From Paenibacillus tepidiphilus (GTDB taxonomy: Bacteria > Bacillota > Bacilli > Paenibacillales > Paenibacillaceae): a stretch of 64,000 nucleotides of DNA. The position numbers were made by a program, and so were the translations under genes. Positions 44,619-52,358 of the stretch are shown here, in pieces. Location: contig NZ_VWRQ01000006.1 of assembly GCF_008635795.1 (NCBI RefSeq), positions 248,001 through 312,000 on the forward strand, read 5' to 3'. The notes beneath the pieces were generated by a model that made no database searches, had not been told where the DNA came from, and saw nothing but the letters and a program-made list of their open reading frames with translations. The number at the start of each line of letters is the position of its first letter. The stretch's first letter is position 1.

Positions 44619-45961
44619 TGGCGGCAACAAATGTAAGACAGCTGCTCGCCTACTGGGAACGCAGCGGCAAGCTGCTGCGTATCCGGCGCGAGGTCAGTCC
44701 GCACTTCGAGCTGGGCGCAGTTGCCAAGGCTGTCAAAGGCCGGCAGCCGCTGCTGTTCGAGAAGGTGCAGGATTACAACATGCCGATGGTCGTCGGCCTC
44801 GGCGGCTCCAGAGAGCAGATTGCCGAGAGTATGGATATGGAGCCGGCACACCTGCTCCCCCGCCTGATCGACGCCATCGTTCAGCCGCTGCCGACCGTTC
44901 AGGCAGAGCGGGCGCCGGTCCACGAGAATGTCCTTACCGGCAGAATTAATCTGAAGGAATTGTTTCCGGTATGCACCTACCATGCCGAAGACAGCGGCGC
45001 TTACTATGTATCCGGAGTAATGGTCGTCAAAGACCGGAACGGACGCAAGCGGTATACCTCAATCCGGCGGATGCAGCTGCTTGAGGGTAACCGCACCGGC
45101 ATCCTCATCTCCTCCCCCGAGCTGTTCGGGCAATTCCGGGAGATGGAGGAGCGCGGCGAGCCGATGGAAGCAGCCTTCATGTTCGGCGTCGTGCCGGCCG
45201 TGGTGCTGGCTTCGCAGATCAGCACCCATTTGTTCCACGCGGATAAGCTGGAAGTGGCATCCGCCCTGCTGGGCCAACCACTCGGCGTGGCCCGCTGCAA
45301 GACAGTTGACCTCGAGGTGCTAGCCGAGGCCGAAGTTGTCTTCGAGGGCCGGATTCTCCCCGGCATCCGCGAGCCGGAAGGTCCCTTCGGCGAGCTGGGC
45401 GGCTATTACGGCCCCCGGACGGAGCAGCCGATTGTCGAGATCTCGGCCGTCACCTTCCGCAACGAGCCCATCTGGCAGACGATTCTCCCGGCCAGCTACG
45501 AGGAGAAGGTGCCGATGGCCATCTCGCGCGAGATTGCGCTGCTCAGCTCGGTCCGCCAGGTCGTCCCCGGCGTGCAGGATGTGCATGTCACCCTTGGCGG
45601 CGTTGGCCGCTACCATGCGGTCATCCGCATCCGTAAGGTCCAGGAGGGCGACGGCAAGACCGCCCTTCTCGCCGCCTTCGCCGGCGACAAGGACCTCAAG
45701 CATGTCGTCGTCGTCGATGAAGACGTCGACATCCTGAGCCCGCTCGATGTCGAGTGGGCGATCGCGACCCGCGTACAGGCGGACCTCGACATCTTCATTG
45801 TCCCCGGCGCCAAAGGCTCGCCGCTTGAGCCGTCGCATAACCTGCGCGGAGTCAGCGCGAAGATGGGCATCGACGCCACCGTCCCGCTGGCCGAGAAGGC
45901 GGCTTACCGCCGGACGCACATCCCCGGCCAGGATGAGATTGACCTATCCTGGTATGTGTAG
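44618..45961 (+). CDS. ubiD: UbiD-family prenyl-FMN-dependent (de)carboxylase
   Basis: A 447-residue UbiD protein. The catalytic-site block E252-P-E254-G-P-F-G-E259 (LGGYYGP following) carries the conserved acidic residues, and NLRGVSAKMGIDAT is the usual C-terminal motif. UbiD enzymes reversibly decarboxylate aromatic, heteroaromatic and alpha,beta-unsaturated acids. The substrate is unknown; with an adenine-deaminase-like enzyme in the operon, an aminoimidazole or other N-heterocyclic carboxylate is plausible (inference). No encapsulation peptide is evident at either end. It is translationally coupled to ubiX. Confidence 0.93.
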   Translation: MAATNVRQLLAYWERSGKLLRIRREVSPHFELGAVAKAVKGRQPLLFEKVQDYNMPMVVGLGGSREQIAESMDMEPAHLLPRLIDAIVQPLPTVQAERAPVHENVLTGRINLKELFPVCTYHAEDSGAYYVSGVMVVKDRNGRKRYTSIRRMQLLEGNRTGILISSPELFGQFREMEERGEPMEAAFMFGVVPAVVLASQISTHLFHADKLEVASALLGQPLGVARCKTVDLEVLAEAEVVFEGRILPGIREPEGPFGELGGYYGPRTEQPIVEISAVTFRNEPIWQTILPASYEEKVPMAISREIALLSSVRQVVPGVQDVHVTLGGVGRYHAVIRIRKVQEGDGKTALLAAFAGDKDLKHVVVVDEDVDILSPLDVEWAIATRVQADLDIFIVPGAKGSPLEPSHNLRGVSAKMGIDATVPLAEKAAYRRTHIPGQDEIDLSWYV

Positions 45962-46020
45962 CCGTAGTGGTAGATGCGGTAAGCCTCTATACAGGCTCTT
46001 ATGGCCATTCCACCCGATTT

Positions 46021-46097
46021 CAATTGTATAAAGTGCAATAGAACGCTCCGGCCGGAGCGTTTATCCCCTCTTTCTATTGTATGAAGTGCAATTGAAC
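46021..46097. repeat. Palindromic intergenic repeat element between ubiD and the first shell gene
   Basis: CAATTGTATAAAGTGCAATAG (46021) recurs 53 bp later as CTATTGTATGAAGTGCAATTG (46074). The ends also form inverted CAATTG/CAATAG pairs. Between them AACGCTCCGGCCGGAGCGTT (46042-46061) is a perfect 20-bp palindrome. It lies in the 365-bp gap 45962-46326, which has no gene. The hairpin could also attenuate the ubiD transcript. Confidence 0.75.
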
Positions 46098-46326
46098 TGA
46101 AATTTGCGGCTTTCGGCAACAAAATGGCAATCTATACGATTATTCGGGCGCTGACTCCGCTCCAGACTCATTTATAGCGGAATCCAATAACTACAACCCG
46201 CCATGGTACCTTCATGGCAATAAACAAATTAATGCACCAAACGCACCTATACGCTCATAGGCCCACTTACAACCGTTATGTTACTTGCACAGCAATTTGT
46301 ATTTGCAGCCCTGAAGGAGGTGGATT

Positions 46327-46593
46327 ATGCAAGCAATCGGTTTAATCGAGACTCGCGGCCTCACGCCGGCGGTTGAAGCGCTGGATGCCATGTGCAAGGC
46401 CGCAAATGTCCGGCTGCTTGATTTCAAGCGGGTCGGCTCCGGCCTGGTCACGGTCATCGTTGAAGGCGATGTGGCCGCTGTAACGGCGGCCGTGGAAGCC
46501 GGCAGCGCAGCTTACCAGCGTACCGGCGGCCAGCTCGTCTCATCCAACGTGATTCCGCGGCCGCATCCGGATCTCGCCAGGATGCTGCTCTAA
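46327..46593 (+). CDS. BMC-H microcompartment shell protein 1
   Basis: An 88-residue single BMC domain (MQAIGLIETRGLTPAVEALD...GSGLVTVIVEGDVAAV), the hexamer-forming facet tile of bacterial microcompartments. The pore loop VGSG resembles PduA-type small polar pores. The domain ends with the usual VIPRPHPDL. AAGGAGGTGG lies 4 bases before the ATG, a very strong ribosome-binding site expected for an abundant shell protein. First shell gene of the operon, 28 bp before the linker protein. Confidence 0.96.
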   Translation: MQAIGLIETRGLTPAVEALDAMCKAANVRLLDFKRVGSGLVTVIVEGDVAAVTAAVEAGSAAYQRTGGQLVSSNVIPRPHPDLARMLL

Positions 46594-46621
46594 GTTCAGC
46601 GCTTCAAGGAGGTGATCACAC

Positions 46622-47803
46622 ATGTCCGATCTCATTAAAGAAATTGTTACCGGAGTACTGCAGCGCAACCGGCCGGCTGGTCCGGCGGATGAACCCGCCG
46701 CAGCCTCCGTTACCACTCCCCGTAACAGCGGCAAAGCCCCCGGGCCAAGCGGCTACGGGCAACCGTCATCTGCAGGAAGCCTGCCGGCACTCCCGGTCAA
46801 GCGCGTCAACTACCAGCAGGAGCGGGCCGGCAAGCGCCTGGCTCCACTCGCCGGCAGCAACGCCGCCAACGCGGCTGCCGCACCGGGCTACGGCAGCGCT
46901 GCCTCCGGCTCGGCTGGCGCGCAGCACTCCGTCAGCAGTGCCGCCTCTAGCCCAGCCGTCGTTCCGTATTCAGGCTGGAGCGCGCGCCCCGCCATTGCTG
47001 GCGCTCCAGCCCAGCCCTCCCCGCCGGTCCACGGCGGCTACGCCGCACCAGGCGCAGCCGCCGCACCGCCAGCAGCAAGGCTGGCGGACACCCGCCGGCA
47101 CGGCGCGGATAGCCTCTCGCCGCTGCTGCTGCGCACGCTTCCCGCCACAGCCGGCACGGGCGGCGGCATTCCTCCCGCTTCCGGCCGCAGCACGGAAAGC
47201 GCGGTTGCCGGCTCCCTTCCGGACGTGCGGGAGCCCTTCCGCCTGCAGGCGGGCTGCTGCACCGACGCCTGGCTCTTCCCGGAGCTGACCGGTGAACTCC
47301 GCCAGCTCCTCGGGAACCCTGGCCGCAATCACAGCGCGGCCGGGGTCATCAGCTCCAGCCGCTGCGAGCCGGGCCAGCTATTCGCCGCCGAGGAGATTCT
47401 TGCGGACACTCCCGAACTGGAGACGGATATCCGCTGGGGCGGCGATTCCGGCTTCGAGCTGAAGCTGTTCGGCAGCGATCCGCAGCTATTATTCGGTAAG
47501 CTCAAGGAGCTTACCGGCCGGCTCAGCCGGGAGGACAGCGCAGCAAGCGCGCGGGTCTACCTCAGCGCAGCCCCTTCCCCGCTGCTGCGCCGCCATTTCG
47601 GGTCAGGCCGGCAGGAGGGGATCGCGGTAGTTGCCGCAGGCTCCCGCTGGAATAGCATCGGCATCGTGGAACAATGGCGGCTCCGCCATTCTGCTCCCGG
47701 ACTGAGCATCAGCGTCGAACGCAATTACTGTCTGCTCAGCGGCAGCGCAGCAGAACTTGCTGCCGCCGTACCCCAGCTTAATGCTATTATTGCCGGAACT
47801 TAA
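46622..47803 (+). CDS. Encapsulation-peptide/linker protein with putative degenerate tandem BMC domain
   Basis: A 393-residue protein. Residues 3-15 (DLIKEIVTGVLQR) form an amphipathic helix like microcompartment encapsulation peptides. About 17-190 is an Ala/Pro/Gly/Ser-rich disordered linker. Residues 239-393 look like two degenerate BMC-type halves: GVISSSRCEPGQLFAAEEIL with FELKLFGSDPQLLFGKL and VYLSAAPSPLLRRH, then GIAVVAAG with IVEQW and YCLLSGSAAELAAAVPQLN, in the strand/helix order of BMC domains. This is my alignment by eye, not a database match. AAGGAGGTGATC precedes the ATG, nearly full anti-SD complementarity. It may be a shell-cargo tether or an unusual BMC-T tile. Confidence 0.75.
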   Translation: MSDLIKEIVTGVLQRNRPAGPADEPAAASVTTPRNSGKAPGPSGYGQPSSAGSLPALPVKRVNYQQERAGKRLAPLAGSNAANAAAAPGYGSAASGSAGAQHSVSSAASSPAVVPYSGWSARPAIAGAPAQPSPPVHGGYAAPGAAAAPPAARLADTRRHGADSLSPLLLRTLPATAGTGGGIPPASGRSTESAVAGSLPDVREPFRLQAGCCTDAWLFPELTGELRQLLGNPGRNHSAAGVISSSRCEPGQLFAAEEILADTPELETDIRWGGDSGFELKLFGSDPQLLFGKLKELTGRLSREDSAASARVYLSAAPSPLLRRHFGSGRQEGIAVVAAGSRWNSIGIVEQWRLRHSAPGLSISVERNYCLLSGSAAELAAAVPQLNAIIAGT

Positions 47804-47883
47804 TGCATCGGCCCTGCACGGGCATTGATAACCAGCCGTCCAATACCTGCAACCAACCATTTGAACCAAGGAGGGATATGAGC

Positions 47884-48348
47884 ATGCAAGCGCTCGGCCT
47901 GATTGAGACTTTGGGATATACCGCCGCCGTCTCGGCTGCGGACGCCGCGCTCAAGGCGGCGGATGTGCAGCTTGTGGCTGTAGAGAAGGTCATCGGCGTC
48001 GGCGGCTCTCTCGGTGTCACGATTCATCTCAGCGGGGAAGTCGCCGCGGTCACCTCTTCTGTTGAAGCCGGAAAAGCGGAGGCCCAGCGCATCGGCCAGG
48101 TCGTCTCCGCACATGTCATTGCCAAGGCGCATGAAGACGTCAGCGGCAAAATCCTGGCGAATTACATGTGGGGTACAGGAAGTACCGCCGTCCAGGCGGC
48201 TTTGGCAGCAACAGCGCCAGCAGCACCGGCCAATTCGGCGGCAGCAGCGCAGAGCGGACCGGCAGCCAAAGCGAAGCCACCACGGTCCAAGACCGCGGAG
48301 TCTTCAGCGCCTCCCCCTCCGCCCGAGCCGCCGGCACAGCCGGAATAA
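47884..48348 (+). CDS. BMC-H shell protein 2 with extended pore loop and Pro-rich tail
   Basis: A 154-residue protein: a BMC domain at 1-95 (MQALGLIETLGYTAAVSAAD) and a ~60-residue Ala/Pro-rich C-terminal tail with lysines and a run of prolines. The pore segment VEKVIGVGGSLGVTIHL is about 3 residues longer than in the sister tiles, suggesting a different pore. The ATG at 47884 is chosen because AAGGAGGG lies 8 bases upstream; the in-frame ATG at 47878 is too close. The tail could project from one face of the shell and bind cargo (inference). Confidence 0.9.
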   Translation: MQALGLIETLGYTAAVSAADAALKAADVQLVAVEKVIGVGGSLGVTIHLSGEVAAVTSSVEAGKAEAQRIGQVVSAHVIAKAHEDVSGKILANYMWGTGSTAVQAALAATAPAAPANSAAAAQSGPAAKAKPPRSKTAESSAPPPPPEPPAQPE

Positions 48349-48445
48349 GCGCTGCCAGGTCCGGCATCATGCATAAGGCTCTTGTCACAGGCTTTTTAAA
48401 TAACAAGCTTCAACCAATCAAACTAATATTATGGAGGTCATCACA

Positions 48446-48733
48446 ATGGGAGAATCACTGGGACTTATCGAAACCAAAGGGCTGGTCGGGGCCATCGAAG
48501 CCGCCGATGCCATGGTCAAGGCAGCTAATGTAGAGATTTGCGGATATGAGAAAATCGGCTTCGGTCTCGTCACCGTCATGGTTCGCGGCGACGTAGGCGC
48601 GGTCAAGGCAGCCACCGATGCCGGAGCTGCGGCCGCCAAGCGGGTCGGCGAGCTCGTATCGGTGCATGTTATTCCGCGTCCGCACAGCGAAGTCGAACGC
48701 GCCCTGCTGTCCAAGGGCGGCGGCATTGAATAG
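48446..48733 (+). CDS. BMC-H shell protein 3
   Basis: A 95-residue BMC domain ([22 protein letters not shown]). The pore loop is KIGFG: Phe replaces the Ser seen in shell protein 1, so its central pore is probably narrower or more hydrophobic. The ATG at 48446 has GGAGG 8 bases upstream; the ATG at 48431 lies inside that site. It follows shell protein 2 by about 100 bp and the next gene by 8 bp. Confidence 0.95.
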   Translation: MGESLGLIETKGLVGAIEAADAMVKAANVEICGYEKIGFGLVTVMVRGDVGAVKAATDAGAAAAKRVGELVSVHVIPRPHSEVERALLSKGGGIE

Positions 48734-48741
48734 ACCGTCCC

Positions 48742-49497
48742 ATGGACAGCCGGCATAGCGCGGTTGCAGAGAATACCCTGCTTGAGCTGGCTTACCGCTC
48801 CGCAGACAACCGTTTGAAGCAGGAGCATCCGCTTGTTCTAGTCCTGCTGACCGGCCATTTCATCGGCATGGAGGAAGGGCTTGCCGCCATCCGCACACTC
48901 GCCGGAAGCGGCGCACGGATCAAGCTTGCCGTGGATGAACAGCTGACAGAAACAATGGATCTGCGGGAAGTAGTCAGACAGACCGGAGTAGACGATATCA
49001 TCTCCCCCGCCGGACTCCGTTCGTTCCCGGCGGCCGGCGCGGAGCTTCTGTTCATCCCGGTGCTGTCTCTATCCCTGCTGGCCCGGTTGTCCCAGCTCGA
49101 TACAGCAGACCCGCTCGTCTGCCTGACGGTGCAGGCACTGTGCGCCGGCAAGCCGGTCGCGGCGCTGAAGCTGGGGGCAACGCCCGGCCATTACCGCTGG
49201 GGAGAGCAAGGGCTCTCCCAGGCAAGACCAGCGCTTATCCAGGAGCTGCAGCGCAAGCTTGACCTCATCGGCAGCTTCGGTGTCAGCCTGCTGGAAGCGA
49301 ATGAGGTCGCCAACTGGCCTGCCACGGCCGCCGGCCGGGAACCAAAGAAGCAGGTGCTCACCGCTGCGGATGTGCAGGACGCCATCAAGCTGAACCGGAC
49401 CGGTATCGTCCTTGACGATTCGGCCGTCATTACCCCGCTTGCCTCCGATCTGGCCCGGCAAGCCGGGATTGAACTTACATTTAAAGAGAAAGGGTGA
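48742..49497 (+). CDS. Microcompartment-associated flavoprotein-like protein
   Basis: A 251-residue protein. The first ~170 residues resemble the flavoprotein (UbiX/DpaB-like) fold: LVLVLLTGHFIGMEEGL, then GAELLFIPVLSLSLLARLSQ and PLVCLTVQALCAGKPVAAL in the positions of the phosphate and flavin loops. The last ~45 residues (VLTAADVQDAIKLNRTGIV ... ITPLASDLARQAGIEL) form a C-terminal motif often seen in microcompartment accessory proteins. It has no strong ribosome-binding site and starts 8 bp after shell protein 3, so it is probably coupled. The role is unknown; flavin or prenyl-FMN handling would fit the UbiX/UbiD pair. Confidence 0.65.
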   Translation: MDSRHSAVAENTLLELAYRSADNRLKQEHPLVLVLLTGHFIGMEEGLAAIRTLAGSGARIKLAVDEQLTETMDLREVVRQTGVDDIISPAGLRSFPAAGAELLFIPVLSLSLLARLSQLDTADPLVCLTVQALCAGKPVAALKLGATPGHYRWGEQGLSQARPALIQELQRKLDLIGSFGVSLLEANEVANWPATAAGREPKKQVLTAADVQDAIKLNRTGIVLDDSAVITPLASDLARQAGIELTFKEKG

Positions 49498-49504
49498 CAA
49501 TCCC

Positions 49505-49786
49505 ATGATGCTGGGACTGATTACCGGGCATGTCGTTGCTACCCGCAAGGATGAGCACCTCATCGGCGCCAAGCTGCTGATCGTACAGCCGATTCTGCCG
49601 GACGGTACGCCTGCCGGAGGGCCGCTTGTCGCCGTCGACACGGTCGGCGCAGGCATCGGCGAGATGATTATTTACGCCGTCGGCAGCGTCGCCTCACGGG
49701 CGGCGCAGCATCCGGAGGCCCCGGTGGATGCCGCAATCATCGGAATCGTGGACAGCGTGGATTGTCCCCGTGCAGGAGGCTTGTAG
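49505..49786 (+). CDS. BMC-P shell vertex protein (EutN/CcmL family)
   Basis: A 93-residue pentamer-forming protein: MMLGLITGHVVATRKDEHLIGAKLLIVQPI is the EutN/CcmL opening (split here by family pattern LITGxVVATxK), with VDTVGAGIGEMIIYAVGS and AAIIGIVDSVD. It caps the vertices of the icosahedral shell. The ATG at 49505 or 49508 follows AAAGGG. It is the only vertex gene in the locus, which with three BMC-H genes is enough in principle for a closed shell. Confidence 0.94.
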   Translation: MMLGLITGHVVATRKDEHLIGAKLLIVQPILPDGTPAGGPLVAVDTVGAGIGEMIIYAVGSVASRAAQHPEAPVDAAIIGIVDSVDCPRAGGL

Positions 49787-49789
49787 CTT

Positions 49790-51604
49790 ATGCGGACTAC
49801 CGATATCAAAGACGCAATTCAGCGGCGGCGGCTGATTGATGTGTTGCTCTCCGGGCAGCATTACGCCGATCTTGTACTGCAAGGCGGCTATATCATCAAC
49901 GTTATTACCCGCGAAATCTATCCGGGGGATGTAGCTGTTAAGGGCGACCGGATTCTGCTGATCGGCGATGCCGGCAAGCTGATCGGCCCGTCCACTGTCG
50001 TTGAGAATGTCAGCGGCAAATTCATCAGCCCCGGCTTCATTGACTCTCATATGCATTTCGAGAGTGCGATGCTGACCGTAACCGAATTCTCCAAGCTGTC
50101 CATACCCACCGGCACGACCACACTTGTGGCTGACCCGCATGAAATCGGCAATGTACTGGGCGTTCCCGGAATGAAGGCGATGATCGACGAAGCCCGCACG
50201 CTTCCGAACCGTGTTCTGTTCACCGTACCGTGCCTGACACCGGATGTGCCGGGACTGGAAACGGCCGGAGCAGATATCACCTCGCAGGATATGCGCGAGC
50301 TGCTGAACGACGAGCATGTGCAGGGCATCGGCGAGCTGCAGGGCTTCAGCAACGTCCACCCTGTCTACCGCAATGCACCGTATCTGATCGACGACCTGCT
50401 GGCCTCCGTGTCTTATGCCAAGACCATCGGCAAGACCGTTGAAGGCAATGCCCCGGGGCTTGCCGGGGCAGAGCTGGCAGCCCATATTATTTGCGGCGGC
50501 GGCCATGTCTCCTGCCACGAGACAACGACCAAGGAAGAAATGATGGAGAAGCTGCGCTATGGCGTAAGCGTCTTTATGCGCGAAGGCTCCTCCCAGCGGA
50601 ATATGGCGGAATGCATCCGCGCAATCACTGAGGAAGGTATGGATTCCCGCCGGGCGATCCTCGTCTCCGACGATATGGTGCCCGAGGATCTGCTGAAGCA
50701 CGGACATATGAACGATATCGTGCGGCGGACCATCGCCGAAGGGATCGATCCGGTGGAAGCCATCCAGATGGTAACGATTAATCCGGCAACTCATTTCGGC
50801 TTCCAGGATGTCGGTGTGCTGGCTCCGGGCAAGAAGGCGGATATCGCCGTCATTGCCGATCTCGTCCAGATGACGGTTGATCAGGTATACATTGACGGCA
50901 AGAAGGTCGCGGAGCACGGGGAGCTGACCCGTGACATTCCTTCCTATATCTATCCGGACTCCGTCAAGAAGTCCGTCAAGCGTAAGCCCGTCAAGCAGCA
51001 GGACCTGCAGCTTGATGCCGGCGGTGCGCAGGGCAGCGTCCGGGTTCGGGCCATCGAGGTGATCCCCGACCAGAATCTCACCGGTGCCGGCATCTACTCC
51101 GTGCCGGTGAAGGACGGCGCAGCCCAGCCCGCGCCGGAGGATGATTTGCTGCCGCTGATCGTCGTGGAGCGCCACGGGCGCAGCGGCAAGATCGGCAAGA
51201 CGTTCGTGCGCGGCATGAAGCTGAGGAGCGGCGCCATCGCCGAGAGTGTGGCGCATGACACGCATAACATCATCGTGACCGGCACCAATTACGCCGATAT
51301 GGTGACGGCGGTCAACCGGGTCATCGCGATGGACGGCGGCATTGCCATGATCGACGGCGGCAAGGTGGTCGGCGATCTGCCGCTGCGGATCGGCGGCCTG
51401 ATGACCGACGAGCTGACCGGCAAGGAGATGAGCGCCAAGATCGCCGAGCTGCACCGGCTGGCCCGCGAGGAGCTCGGGTGCACGCTGCATGTACCTTTCA
51501 TGCATCTATCCTTTCTCTCGCTGGTCACCAGCCCTGCGTGGAAAATTACCGACATCGGCCTGATCGACGCCGACAACTTTACCGTGCTGCCTCCGCTGGC
51601 ATGA
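49790..51604 (+). CDS. Adenine-deaminase-like amidohydrolase with altered metal site
   Basis: A 604-residue, full-length adenine deaminase (AdeC/Ade) homologue: an N-terminal strand domain, a TIM barrel with H87-M-H89 (DSHMHFES), E182 (GIGELQG), H243 (SCHE) and D294-D295 (VSDD), and the typical C-terminal domain (SVAHDTHNIIV, LSFLSL). The usual DGHAPGL motif reads EGNAPGL, so the beta-5 His ligand is Asn220, and DDR reads DDM. True adenine deamination is therefore doubtful. Starts 3 bp after the vertex-protein gene. A ring-opening or deaminating amidohydrolase acting on a purine or other N-heterocycle is more likely (inference). Confidence 0.9.
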   Translation: MRTTDIKDAIQRRRLIDVLLSGQHYADLVLQGGYIINVITREIYPGDVAVKGDRILLIGDAGKLIGPSTVVENVSGKFISPGFIDSHMHFESAMLTVTEFSKLSIPTGTTTLVADPHEIGNVLGVPGMKAMIDEARTLPNRVLFTVPCLTPDVPGLETAGADITSQDMRELLNDEHVQGIGELQGFSNVHPVYRNAPYLIDDLLASVSYAKTIGKTVEGNAPGLAGAELAAHIICGGGHVSCHETTTKEEMMEKLRYGVSVFMREGSSQRNMAECIRAITEEGMDSRRAILVSDDMVPEDLLKHGHMNDIVRRTIAEGIDPVEAIQMVTINPATHFGFQDVGVLAPGKKADIAVIADLVQMTVDQVYIDGKKVAEHGELTRDIPSYIYPDSVKKSVKRKPVKQQDLQLDAGGAQGSVRVRAIEVIPDQNLTGAGIYSVPVKDGAAQPAPEDDLLPLIVVERHGRSGKIGKTFVRGMKLRSGAIAESVAHDTHNIIVTGTNYADMVTAVNRVIAMDGGIAMIDGGKVVGDLPLRIGGLMTDELTGKEMSAKIAELHRLAREELGCTLHVPFMHLSFLSLVTSPAWKITDIGLIDADNFTVLPPLA

Positions 51605-51659
51605 TACACCCACAAACCGGGGCTTAGCATGGCGCGGCCCGCAAAAGGAGGAGTAACCC

Positions 51660-52343
51660 GTGGGCATCAAGGTTATCGACCTGTCCCAGGAGATTTATCA
51701 GGGGATGCCGGTATTCCCGCCGCATCAGAAGACGATGATATTCCCCAATATGAGCCATGAAGAAAGCAAGGCGAAGCTCGGCTTCGAGTTCGCCACGAAC
51801 AATCTGCTGATCAATGAGCATGGGCCGACCCACAGCGACGCCACTTATGAATATGACCCGCAGGGGCAGACGATCGACGAGATGCCCTTGGAGTATTTCT
51901 ACGGTCCGGCCGTCTGTCTGGATGTCTCCCATATCTCCCCGGATGACTATATTACCCGCCAAGATCTGGAGCAGGCGCTGCAGCGCGGTTATCTGCATCT
52001 TGACCGGGGTGATATCATTCTGCTGTACACCGGACATTACAACCGCGCTTACGGTACGGGCGAATGGCTGACCCGCTATACGGGCCTGGATTACGGGGCG
52101 GCGGAATGGCTGGCGCAGCAAGGTGTCGTCAATATCGGCATCGACGCCCCGTCAATCGACAATCCGCTGGACCCGGACTTCTCCGGACATCTGATCTGCC
52201 GCGAGTACAAGCTGACCAACACGGAGAACCTCTGCAATCTGGACCGGGTCGCCCAGCGGCGGTTTCTCTATTTCGGGCTTCCGCTCCGCATCCGCAAGGG
52301 CACCGGCTCCCCGGTACGGGCTGTAGCCGTATTTATCGAATAA
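51660..52343 (+). CDS. Cyclase/kynurenine-formamidase-family metal hydrolase
   Basis: A 227-residue protein of the cyclase family (PF04199 type). The metal site is H54-GPT-H58-S-D60 (usually HxGTHxD, so Pro replaces Gly but spacing of the ligands is kept), and VNIGIDAPSID is the second family block. Members hydrolyse amide or formamide bonds. A GTG start at 51660 follows AAAGGAGGAG. It lies between the adenine-deaminase-like and DUF1989 genes; it could hydrolyse a ureido, formimino or lactam intermediate. Confidence 0.88.
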   Translation: MGIKVIDLSQEIYQGMPVFPPHQKTMIFPNMSHEESKAKLGFEFATNNLLINEHGPTHSDATYEYDPQGQTIDEMPLEYFYGPAVCLDVSHISPDDYITRQDLEQALQRGYLHLDRGDIILLYTGHYNRAYGTGEWLTRYTGLDYGAAEWLAQQGVVNIGIDAPSIDNPLDPDFSGHLICREYKLTNTENLCNLDRVAQRRFLYFGLPLRIRKGTGSPVRAVAVFIE

Positions 52344-52358
52344 GGAGGCGGCTGAACC

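Noticed and set aside
49694-51505. A 603-codon open frame antisense to the AdeC-like gene
   Set aside because: Composition is that of a reverse-strand shadow and the plus-strand protein is a recognisable enzyme.
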